Source of the DNA: CAWCKS01 sp963796195 | GTDB taxonomy: Bacteria; Pseudomonadota; Alphaproteobacteria; Rhizobiales; Xanthobacteraceae | Length of the DNA: 64,000 nt | Assembly (NCBI GenBank): GCA_963796195.1 | Contig: CAWCKS010000003.1 | Coordinates: forward strand, 248,001-312,000 | Direction: 5' to 3' | Shown: positions 57,410 to 64,000 of the stretch, one piece after another | How the letters are laid out: each line of letters opens with the position of its first letter | How positions within the stretch are numbered: position 1 is the first letter of the stretch | Notes under the pieces: model-generated | Told to the model about the DNA's origin: nothing | The model's input: only the letters and a program-made list of their open reading frames with translations | Database searches by the model: none | Translations under genes and position numbers: made by a program

Positions 57410-57480
57410 TCTGCTCGGGTGCAACGCGGATTACTGAGAGTTGCAGGAAGGTCAGATAGTTGGTCGTGAGTTTGTCGCAG
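57410..57480 (-). pseudogene. short 3' remnant of an IS5/IS427-type transposase
   Basis: On the minus strand this segment reads CDKLTTNYLTFLQLSVIRV, matching the C-terminal pattern YDKL..NYL.F..L..IR of IS427-group transposases. Only about 20 codons remain and no ends are visible. Its orientation is opposite to the copy at 56637, so two different insertions or an inversion and deletion occurred here. Confidence 0.4.
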
Positions 57481-57617
57481 ACGACGCGGCCGACCGACAC
57501 CATCGGTGGCGCCGTCTTCTTCGTCCGTTCTTGGGGCTCCACAACCGCGACCAAAGCGTTAGCGCGACGAACCTGAAGAAAAGAGTTGCCGCGGCTGAGT
57601 CTGCGATGAGGACGAAT

Positions 57618-58526
57618 ATGTCGGCAATCGACATTCTGCGAAGTGGTGCCGAATGGACCGACAGGACCACGCGTGTTGCTCTTCCTATCGTGCTGGCCAG
57701 CGCAGTGGACGGTGCTCCGATCACTTACGGTGATCTAAATCTTGCCGTACACACACGGGGCGAGCCGCTGAAAATGGCGCTAACCTATCGCTATGTGGCG
57801 GGAAAGATCGGTGATGTCTGTGAAGCGCTAGCCAGGGACTTAGGCTACGATGTTCCGCCGTTGAACGCGATCATCGTAAATGAAAAGTCGGGCTTACCTA
57901 GCTACGGCGTCGATAACTATCTGGCTACGTACTCCAATATGACCCCACGGCAGATTAAACGACTGCGCGCCGACGAGCGGGATAGTTACGCCCGGACCGC
58001 AATGGAGAAGGTGTTCAACTTCACAGGCTGGGACCGAGTACGTCGGCATCTTGGAATTACAAAAGCCCAGACTGGAAAGCCAGACAGGAATAGAGGAGAG
58101 CCGATACCGCCGCCAAACCGGTTGAAGTTTTCAGATGGTCCGGAGTCCGAACTGCATCGGGGCCTCAAGATCTGGCTTGCAGCGCATCCTGATGCACTCA
58201 GTGCATTTGGCAAGTTCGATAAGGGGAACACAGAATGCGTCATAGCTTCGGGTGATCGATTAGACGTGCTCTTTACCAACGCCGGAATGCGATTGGCAGC
58301 GGAAGTGAAGACCAGCGAAGCGCCTGACGACGAAGTTCAACGTGGTGTCTATCAGTGTGTAAAGTATCGAGCAATCTTACGTGCGATGCAACTCGCAGCG
58401 GCGGAGCCGCCAAATGCCCAGGCGGCGTTGGTTGTCGATTGCCAGACAACGTCAACGGTTCGGCGTCTTGCCGAGCGACTATCTGTGATAATTGTCGATG
58501 TCAGTAGGGAGTTCAAACGTAGGTAG
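57618..58526 (+). CDS. PD-(D/E)XK nuclease-like protein with N-terminal DNA-binding-type domain
   Basis: A 302-residue protein; the ATG at 57618 follows GAGGA. Residues 15-95 resemble a domain seen in restriction-type endonucleases: APITYGDLNLAVH, then VPPLNAIIVNEKSGLPSYGV. Residues 185-260 form a PD-(D/E)XK core: ESELHRGLKIWLAAHPDAL, Asp216 in GDRLDVLF, and Glu229-x-Lys231 in LAAEVKTSE, then the conserved RGVYQCVKYRAILRA helix. The C-terminus (ALVVDCQTTSTVRRLAERLS) completes the fold. It is probably a DNA nuclease of a restriction or defence type. AT-richer than the genome and 190 bp before a protease gene. Activity is inferred. Confidence 0.75.
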   Translation: MSAIDILRSGAEWTDRTTRVALPIVLASAVDGAPITYGDLNLAVHTRGEPLKMALTYRYVAGKIGDVCEALARDLGYDVPPLNAIIVNEKSGLPSYGVDNYLATYSNMTPRQIKRLRADERDSYARTAMEKVFNFTGWDRVRRHLGITKAQTGKPDRNRGEPIPPPNRLKFSDGPESELHRGLKIWLAAHPDALSAFGKFDKGNTECVIASGDRLDVLFTNAGMRLAAEVKTSEAPDDEVQRGVYQCVKYRAILRAMQLAAAEPPNAQAALVVDCQTTSTVRRLAERLSVIIVDVSREFKRR

Positions 58527-58716
58527 ATCGTCGGGCAGATTACTAGGACGCAACGTTCTCGCTGCGCGACACGGAAACACTCTGGCCCGGCACGCGGCAA
58601 TCCGTTGCGTGATCAATTGAAACTCAAGCGGCTTTTTGCAGTCAACGACGTCGTTTTCCAAGTGGGACGGTGAAAGTTGCCAGTCTTTCATCGTCGAAGA
58701 ACGCGGAATTTGCACA

Positions 58717-59514
58717 GTGAGTGAGCAGTCAGCAACCCAACGCACTATTCCAAGCGATCATCTTGGACGTCCGGTTATGGTTGACGTAGCCGCCGGTAAA
58801 TCAATTGGCTCTGGCTTCAACATAAATACAGACGACGCGATGTGGTTCGTTACTGCCAAGCACGTTCTCTTCGATGAGAAGGGAAACCTTTTAGGTGATA
58901 CCGCGGAACTGCTTTCGTACGGCCAGGAGGATGATGTTGGTACTCTGCTGACACTCAACCTCAAAGGCCTGAAGGCAGCCAACAATCTGAGGGTTAGCAC
59001 CACAGGAGACGCAGCGGTAATACGGATTGGCGTTGCAACTGAAAAAGTATCAGCAGAAGCGAGGCAACTTACAGTCCCCGCGGGGGTGACCATTAGGAGG
59101 AAGGGGCCAGATGCAATTTACGGCAGTTCTCTCGGTGACATCCTCTCTTTCGAGGACGTCGCAATCGGGAATGACGTAGTTGTTTTTGGATATCCCGTGT
59201 CGATTGGTCTCGCCGCTATACCGCAGATCGAATTTAACCGCCCTCTCTTGAGGAAGGGAATTGTTAGCGGGAAGAATTCCAAGCTAAATACACTGATAAT
59301 CGATTGCGAAACTTTTCCCGGAAACAGCGGAGGAGCAGTGGTAGAGATGGCGCGCGAGTTTGCGCAAAGCAGATTTAGAGTAGTTGGGCTCATTAGCCAG
59401 TTCATTCCGTTCGACAGCGCGAGGTTAAAAGGCATAACCAACCCCACGCTCCTCAACTCCGGTTATTCGGTTGTCACGCCGATGGACCGGGTGCTCGAAT
59501 TGATCAAGGCATAA
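58717..59514 (+). CDS. trypsin-like serine protease
   Basis: A 265-residue protein if the GTG at 58717 is used (frame open to 58636). It has the chymotrypsin-fold triad: His49 in WFVTAKHVLF, Asp98 in STTGDAAVIRIG, Ser204 in FPGNSGGAVV. There is no signal peptide and no PDZ domain, so it differs from DegP and is likely cytoplasmic. GSGFNINTDDA and FGYPVSIGLAAIPQIEF add fold support. Same strand and AT-rich composition as the nuclease upstream suggest one module. Trypsin-like proteases occur in several anti-phage systems, but no known system with exactly this pair comes to mind. Confidence 0.78.
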   Translation: MSEQSATQRTIPSDHLGRPVMVDVAAGKSIGSGFNINTDDAMWFVTAKHVLFDEKGNLLGDTAELLSYGQEDDVGTLLTLNLKGLKAANNLRVSTTGDAAVIRIGVATEKVSAEARQLTVPAGVTIRRKGPDAIYGSSLGDILSFEDVAIGNDVVVFGYPVSIGLAAIPQIEFNRPLLRKGIVSGKNSKLNTLIIDCETFPGNSGGAVVEMAREFAQSRFRVVGLISQFIPFDSARLKGITNPTLLNSGYSVVTPMDRVLELIKA

Positions 59515-59579
59515 CTAGCCCCGTCGGTGCCATATCTGCGCTAATAAGCGGCGGGGTCGGAACGAAATAGGAGCGCTTC

Positions 59580-60749
59580 ATGCAACGCAGCGACGAGCGG
59601 ATCCTGACCACCCATGCCGGCAGCCTGCCGCGCCCCAGCGCGCTGACGCATCTCTATGCCGAACGCTCCCGCGGCGCGGCGGTCGACTCGAAGGCCATCG
59701 ACGAGGCCGGCCGCGCCGCGTTGCGCTGGGTGGTGCCCAAGCAGCGCGAGGCCGGCATCGACATCGGCAACAACGGCGAGCAGCAGCGCGAGGCCTTCTT
59801 CTTGTATGTCCAGCGCCGCATGAGCGGATTTGGCGGCGCCTGGGAGCGCCGCGCGTTCGCCGACATGGTGCGCTATCCTGCTTACGCCGCGCAGACACTG
59901 GCGCAGGCCGCGGCCACCGAGCATGTCAGCCTGCGCGGCCGGCTGCCGAAGGCGGTCGGCGAGGTCCGCTATCTCGATCGCGCGCTGATCGAGACCGAAT
60001 GCGCCGATTTTGGCGCGGTGCTGAAGGAGACCGGCGCCGGCTTCGCAGAACCGTTCCTGACCGCGCCGTCGCCCGGCATCATCGCGACCGCGATGCTGAA
60101 CGAATACTACGACACCATGGACGCCTACCTCGCCGCGCTCGGCGAGGCGCTGCGCGTCGAGTACGAGACCATCGTGCGGCACGGCTATGTCCTGCAGATC
60201 GATGCGCCTGATCTGGCGATGGAGCGCCACATCACGTTTCAGGATCGGCCGCTGTCGGATTTCGTCAAATTCGTCGAACGCGTGATCGCGACGATCAACG
60301 CTTCGCTCACCAACGTGCCGCGTGACAAAGTCCGGCTGCATGTCTGCTGGGGCAACTACCAGGGCCCGCACGACAGTGACGTGCCGCTACGCGATATCCT
60401 GCCGGTGCTGAAGCAGGCGCGGGTCGGTGCCCTCGTGCTGCCGTTCGCCAATCCGCGCCACGCCCACGAGTACCGCGCGCTCGCCGAACTGCCGCCGGAG
60501 CAAATCGTCGTCGCCGGCGTGATCGACAGCGTCACCAATTACATCGAGCATCCCGAGGTGGTCGCCGACCGGCTCGAGCAGATCGCGCGGGTACTCGGCG
60601 ATCCCTCGCGGCTCATTGCCGGCACCGATTGCGGATTCGACACCTCCGCCGGCCGCGGCGCCGTCGCCGAGGATGTGGTGTGGGCGAAGTTGCGCGCGCT
60701 CAGCGATGGCGCAAAGATTGCGTCGAAGCGGCTGGGCATGAAGGGGTGA
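59580..60749 (+). CDS. MetE C-terminal-like protein (cobalamin-independent methionine synthase II family)
   Basis: A 389-residue cytoplasmic TIM-barrel protein of the short MetE group: RILTTHAGSLPRP at the start, GIDIGNNGEQQREAFF, LQIDAPDLAMERH, RLHVCWGNYQGPHDSDVPL and, near the end, LIAGTDCGFDTSAG with the zinc Cys. The ATG follows AGGAG. Short MetE-like proteins lack the N-terminal folate domain, and several act in other methyl or C-S chemistry, so methionine synthesis is not certain. It is GC-rich like the chromosome and marks the right end of the island. A frameshifted relative is at 39385. Confidence 0.85.
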   Translation: MQRSDERILTTHAGSLPRPSALTHLYAERSRGAAVDSKAIDEAGRAALRWVVPKQREAGIDIGNNGEQQREAFFLYVQRRMSGFGGAWERRAFADMVRYPAYAAQTLAQAAATEHVSLRGRLPKAVGEVRYLDRALIETECADFGAVLKETGAGFAEPFLTAPSPGIIATAMLNEYYDTMDAYLAALGEALRVEYETIVRHGYVLQIDAPDLAMERHITFQDRPLSDFVKFVERVIATINASLTNVPRDKVRLHVCWGNYQGPHDSDVPLRDILPVLKQARVGALVLPFANPRHAHEYRALAELPPEQIVVAGVIDSVTNYIEHPEVVADRLEQIARVLGDPSRLIAGTDCGFDTSAGRGAVAEDVVWAKLRALSDGAKIASKRLGMKG

Positions 60750-60815
60750 ATTCCGCAAGGGGCGATGCGATGAAGTGGGTCGAGTCCCAATCCTCCGCTC
60801 GTCCCCGCGGACGCG

Positions 60816-62188
60816 CTAGGGCATGCACAGATCTCGAAGGCTCCATCCTGCAGCGACAGCGTGGAAGTATTCAAGACCATGCTTGAAGGTGATTGGACCT
60901 GGCGGTTTGGAGGATGGATAGCCGTCCCAGCCGCCGAGGCGGCCAATGATCCAGGCGGCCCAGGCAAGGCGATCGGGCGGGTGCGGGTTTTTGAGCCGCT
61001 TTGTTCTGGCCTCGAGATCATGGTTGAGGGCGTTGAGGGTGGCGATCTCAGTCGCAGTGAAGGCCAGCTGGATGGGCTGCTTGCCGCGACCATCGCGTGC
61101 CTGCAGCAACTGGATTGTGATGACAGCAGCTTTGGTGGCAATGGCGACGAGCTTGAGGAGCCGGTCGGCGGTGGCGAGCTGACTGTCCTCAAGTTGGAGG
61201 CCTTGCGTCTTGAGGACGCGGAACAACTGCTCGCTCAACCAGCGCCGCTTGTACCAATCGGGAATGCGCCACGCCTGTTCTGCATTTGTCACCTTGTGGC
61301 TGGTCAGAAGCCGCCAATGCAGCGGCTCGGTGCCGGCTGGCGCGTCGGGCTCGCGCACATCGACGACCGTCAGCGGCAAGCTTGCTGGCAAATGGCGCAG
61401 GAACCTGGTTTTTGGACGGGCGAGGTCGAGCGCAGCAAAGCGGAGTTCGAGTATTGCAACACGCTCAGGCTTACCCGCGCGCGCGGGCAGCACGATCGGG
61501 CGCCGATCCACCACGGTCTTTGCATCGATGGTCGCATACAAGCCGGTATCGTCGGCAAGCTTGCGATCATGCATGCTGCGGACGACAACGTGGAAGCTCT
61601 CGTCGGCCGCACTGGCATAAAGGGCGAAGATGTCGCTCTCGCGGTAGCCGATCACGGTTACCATGGCAGCCTTGGCAAGCAACGGCTTGGCTGCGAGCGC
61701 GGTGGCGATCCAGCGTTGCAATTCTCGATCTGACAGGTCGCGCCGATCGTGCGGGACGGTCCGGCGGCCGTTGCGCGTCCACACCTTGCCTCCCAACAGG
61801 CCAAGGCAGGTCCCACCGTCGGCATCCACCGCCAGCAGCGGGTGCAGCAGCACGCCATAGCCGCCGCCTTTGCCGATCTCGCCGAGCCCGCGCCGGCGCT
61901 GCGGCGTGGTCGCGAAGTTGATCTCGCTGGTGTCCTGGATCGCCAGCACATGGCGGCCTTCGAACGCTGCAACCGTGCTTTCGCTCCAGCTCTCGATGAT
62001 ACCGGCCGTCGTCACCTTGGGGTTGCCGAGAAAGCGGTTGAACCGCACTTCAAGGGCGCGATCACCCTTCGCCAGCCGTCGCAGGCAAACATCTTTGCCC
62101 GCGACCATGCGTTCGATGAGCGCCGCCCCCCTTTATCGAGACGACGATCCCCGAACCGCCCCAACGTCCAATCGATCTGCGCCACCAT
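60816..62188 (-). pseudogene. IS4-family transposase, frameshifted near its start
   Basis: Joined, 457 residues. The start VAQIDWTLGRFGDRRLDKGG is in one frame; an apparent one-base loss in a G run near 62130 shifts to the long frame with FLGNPKVTTAGIIESW, LAIQDTSEINFATT (first Asp), IGYRESDIFALYA and WYKRRWLSEQLFRVLKTQG holding the YREK-like catalytic Glu region. Its TAG stop is the outermost three bases of the IS. A programmed frameshift is conceivable, but IS4 transposases are normally single-frame, so a sequencing indel or decay is likelier. Confidence 0.82.
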
Positions 62189-62305
62189 CGCGACACCCCT
62201 GCTAAAGCCGAAGTGTCGCAATAGAAATCACATGGTTTCCGGATTTTGGAATCCCCTCCAGCCAACCCGAGTCAATCGGTCGCACCAAATGTGTGCATGC
62301 CCTAG
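60816..62305 (-). mobile_element. complete IS4-family insertion sequence with 10-bp target duplication
   Basis: The element is 1490 bp. Perfect 14-bp terminal inverted repeats CTAGGGCATGCACA lie at 60816-60829 and, inverted, at 62292-62305. The 10-bp direct repeat CGCGGACGCG flanks it at 60806-60815 and 62306-62315. It carries one transposase gene on the minus strand. Removing the element and one target copy rebuilds a dispersed palindrome (GTCCCCGCG GAC GCGGGGAC) seen again at 63063-63160, so the insertion point is certain and recent. Confidence 0.92.
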
Positions 62306-62315
62306 CGCGGACGCG

Positions 62316-62393
62316 GGGACCCAGTTTTTGCCAAGCAATCTGTACCCTTTATCAATCGCTCCTGGATTCCCGCTTTCGCGGGAATGAGCGGAC
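62316..62393. repeat. dispersed palindromic repeat interrupted by the IS4 element (right part)
   Basis: After the target duplication the sequence GGGGACCCAGTTTTTGCCAAGCAA continues to CCTGGATTCCCGCTTTCGCGGGAATGAGCGGACT. The left part of the same repeat (CCGCTCGTCCCCGCGGACGCG, from 60795) lies on the other side of the IS. The second copy is at 63063-63160. Confidence 0.8.
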
Positions 62394-62425
62394 TTGAAGT
62401 CATCACGCATTGAGAGGAGACCGAC

Positions 62426-63004
62426 ATGGACCTTCGTAAGATCGTGGCGTTCCACGAAGAGATCAATTCTGAATACGGCGCTCCGGTTGTTCCGCCGCTG
62501 CGGCGTGTCGTCGTCGGCGCGGTGTTCAAGAATCCATTGCTCGGAAAGCCGGTCGGCACCGATCTCAAACCTCTGATCGATATCTCGAACGAGCTCGGCG
62601 AGACGCTGACCCGAAGGGCGTTGACCATGCTCGGTAGCCAGCAATTGCGTGCCTACACGAAGGGCGTGATCGTCGGCACCGCGGGCGATCTCGAGCATGG
62701 CGCGGCGCTGATTCATCCGCGGCTTGGCATGGCGATGCGCCAGACCATCCGCCGCGGCAAGGTCATCATTCCCGGTCACGCCAAGGTTGGCGCTGCGGGC
62801 GCGACGATCGATCTCATGTATGGTCCGATCGACGAGGGCTGGGACCTTGATGCCGCCGATTCGATCCAGGTCAGCGTGCCCGACTCACCGCGTGCAGAAG
62901 AAATTGCACTGTTCCTCGGTTATGCGAGTGGTCCACGCCCCAATGCGCGCTCCAAGGGGCCGGACCAGAAGGAGGTCGATGCCCTCGTGGCATCGTTCAG
63001 ATGA
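62426..63004 (+). CDS. amino acid synthesis family protein (DUF1185)
   Basis: A 192-residue protein starting MDLRKIVAFHEEINSEYG with GAGGAG upstream. It has the AA_synth/DUF1185 features: PLRRVVVGAVFKNPLLG, YTKGVIVGTAGDLEHGAAL, IHPRLGMAMR, GKVIIPGHAKVG. The family was named for a putative link to amino acid synthesis, but the biochemical role is unknown; members often accompany catabolic operons. It lies between two copies of the palindromic repeat. Confidence 0.85.
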   Translation: MDLRKIVAFHEEINSEYGAPVVPPLRRVVVGAVFKNPLLGKPVGTDLKPLIDISNELGETLTRRALTMLGSQQLRAYTKGVIVGTAGDLEHGAALIHPRLGMAMRQTIRRGKVIIPGHAKVGAAGATIDLMYGPIDEGWDLDAADSIQVSVPDSPRAEEIALFLGYASGPRPNARSKGPDQKEVDALVASFR

Positions 63005-63062
63005 GTTTTTCGAGATGAAGAAGGATTGCTCATGTCGTGGGTGTGGAGCGCTCCGCCCCAAC

Positions 63063-63160
63063 CCGCTCGTCCCCGCGGAAGCGGGGACCCAGTTTTTGCC
63101 AAGCAACGGATGGTTCCTTCAGTCACCCTGGATCCCGCTTTCGCGGGAATGAGCGGACTT
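63063..63160. repeat. dispersed palindromic repeat, intact copy
   Basis: GTCCCCGC-GGAA-GCGGGGAC (63069-63088) is followed by CCAGTTTTTGCCAAGCAA and a second hairpin CCCGC-TTTC-GCGGG (63133-63146), ending AATGAGCGGACTT. Spurious reading frames through such copies give peptides like IPAKAG. It matches the copy split by the IS4 element. Confidence 0.85.
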
Positions 63161-63194
63161 ATGATTGTCATGCCTAAGAGCAGGCGCCACCCCC

Positions 63195-63546
63195 TCACGG
63201 CAACTTGCTGCATTCAAGCCGCTGCACCGGAATGGCATCGAGATCGACGCCGTCGAGACAGCGCACATTGACCGTCCACTTCTCCGGCGCGGTGCGCGGA
63301 CGGCGGAACGGCAGGATTCCGCAGGTGCGGCAGAAGTAGTCGCGCGCAGTGTGGGTATGGAAGGTATAGAGCGCGAGGTCATCGAGTGGCGTGAGCAGGC
63401 GGATGTCGTCGGGATCGAACTCGGTGGTTCAGCGCACCGCGGCGGCGGCAGATCGAGCAGTCGCCGACCCGCACGTGATCGAGATCGGCGTCGACCTCGA
63501 AGCGCACGCGACCGCAATGGCAGGAGCCAGAATAGGTTTGCTTCAT
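63195..63546 (-). pseudogene. frameshifted GFA-family protein
   Basis: 352 nt, one over a codon multiple. The start MKQTYSGSCHCGRVRFEVDA and VGDCSICRRRGALNH gives the Cys motif of the GFA/CENP-V zinc fold (CxC...CxxC). Near 63435 the frame shifts; the second frame has TARDYFCRTCGILPFRRP, the second zinc pair, and WTVNVRCLDGVDLDAIPV. Joined, about 116 residues, normal. GGAGG precedes the ATG. GFA proteins bind glutathione or zinc; the role in formaldehyde metabolism is doubtful for most. Confidence 0.82.
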
Positions 63547-63596
63547 CGGTGGCCTCCGGGAAGGGGAATGTCCGTGGGGCCATAATACCACAGCGG

Positions 63597-63700
63597 TCGT
63601 CATTGCGGGGAGCGCGACAGTGGCGAAGCCAGTCCAGTGCCACAAGCAAGAGACTGGATTCCGGGCCTCGCGGCTATCGCCGCTCGCCGGAATGACAGTG
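63597..63700. repeat. dispersed palindromic repeat, variant of CGTCATTGCGAG family
   Basis: TCGTCATTGCGGGGAGCG at the left and CGCTCGCCGGAATGACAGTG at the right are imperfect inverse complements; inside, CCAGTC and GACTGG also pair. It lies between the GFA gene and the SDR gene, in the usual intergenic place. Confidence 0.7.
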
Positions 63701-63786
63701 ACCCCTAGGTCATAACCCTAGTAAACGAATGCGCGCTGACGATACTCTGAAATCATTTTGCGCCGAGTAAGGCTTGGGAGGTTCTC

Positions 63787-64000
63787 ATGAAAATCAAGAA
63801 CAAGATCGCTGTCGTCACCGGCGGCGCCGACGGCATCGGCAAGGGACTTTGCGAGCGCTTCGCGAAGGAGGGCGCCACAAAAGTGATCGTGCTTGACCGC
63901 AACGGCGAGGGCGCGCGCAAGACTGCGGCCGCGATCGGCGGCGTCGCCTATGAGTGCGACGTCTCGCGCGAGAGCGATATCAAGCGCATCGTCGACGAGG
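63787..64000 (+). CDS. SDR family oxidoreductase, cut by the window end
   Basis: The first 71 codons of a short-chain dehydrogenase. The ATG at 63787 follows GGGAGG. It has the NAD(P) motif TGGADGIGKGLCERF, an acidic strand end (VIVLDRN) suggesting NAD rather than NADP, and CDVSRESD. The active site lies beyond the window. The substrate cannot be inferred. Confidence 0.85.
   Translation, partial: MKIKNKIAVVTGGADGIGKGLCERFAKEGATKVIVLDRNGEGARKTAAAIGGVAYECDVSRESDIKRIVDE

Noticed and set aside
56001..58581. CACGGAAACACT present at 56001-56012 and 58570-58581, a possible island attachment repeat
   Set aside because: A 12-mer shared by chance is expected many times in 64 kb, and the second copy does not lie at an island edge.
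62126..62135. Possible programmed frameshift in the IS4 transposase G run
   Set aside because: Programmed shifting is typical of IS1 and IS3 groups, not IS4, and many other one-base indels in the window suggest a technical cause.
62302..63213. Minus-strand frames containing IPAKAG-type peptides
   Set aside because: They are translations of the dispersed palindromic repeat, with no ribosome-binding site or conserved domain.

Overview
The window is a GC-rich, densely coded chromosomal segment. It looks like a Hyphomicrobiales alphaproteobacterium of the Bradyrhizobium/Rhodopseudomonas/Pseudolabrys kind. The evidence is a serC-serA pair, purA not far from an rpoH with a typical RpoH box, DUF992 proteins, two Omp25-like barrels, an HvrA-type H-NS protein, and several families of dispersed palindromic repeats known from this group. 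The taxonomic call is inference from gene content; no rRNA gene is present.

Layout. 0-9.7 kb: two tiny membrane proteins, a GST, a GT87-like membrane protein, an aspartate aminotransferase, a tandem DUF992 pair, an EF-G paralogue lacking the usual catalytic His, an NTF2-like protein, a shikimate dehydrogenase and a secreted protein. 9.8-12.8 kb: a minus-strand run with an FMN-type protein, a methyltransferase and an L-lactate dehydrogenase-like enzyme. 13-18 kb: glmM, an Fsr-type efflux protein and two outer-membrane barrels. 18-24 kb: GST, serC, serA and a MuiA-like protein. 24.8-33.7 kb: two nearly identical Zn alcohol dehydrogenases (one frameshifted), an EamA transporter, then an acyl-CoA-type catabolic cluster (kappa-GST/HCCA isomerase, SDR, acyl-CoA synthetase, hotdog thioesterase, quinone-oxidoreductase-like enzyme). 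34-49 kb: TauE/SafE, purA, a large membrane-anchored hypothetical, an ABC binding protein, a MetE-like protein, RlpA, an esterase, a ParE-type toxin/antitoxin pair, rpoH, rluD, a DUF1254 protein and a class III CoA-transferase. At 49.2 kb there is a tRNA-Glu(CTC).

From the tRNA to about 62.4 kb the content is accessory: GT9 glycosyltransferase, H-NS, EthD protein, small hypotheticals, glutamine amidotransferase and a molybdopterin oxidoreductase. Then comes a visibly AT-richer island (about 56.1-59.5 kb) with a truncated gene, wrecked IS5-type copies, a PD-(D/E)XK nuclease and a trypsin-like protease. A complete IS4-type element (60816-62305), flanked by a 10-bp target duplication, sits inside a copy of a dispersed palindromic repeat. 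The nuclease/protease pair is the best candidate for an undescribed conflict or defence module.

A technical theme runs through the window. At least eleven otherwise complete genes, including the normally essential or highly conserved purA and rluD, are split by an apparent single-base indel. This pattern fits assembly or sequencing error better than gene decay, so entries labelled pseudogene for this reason should be read as probably intact in the cell.
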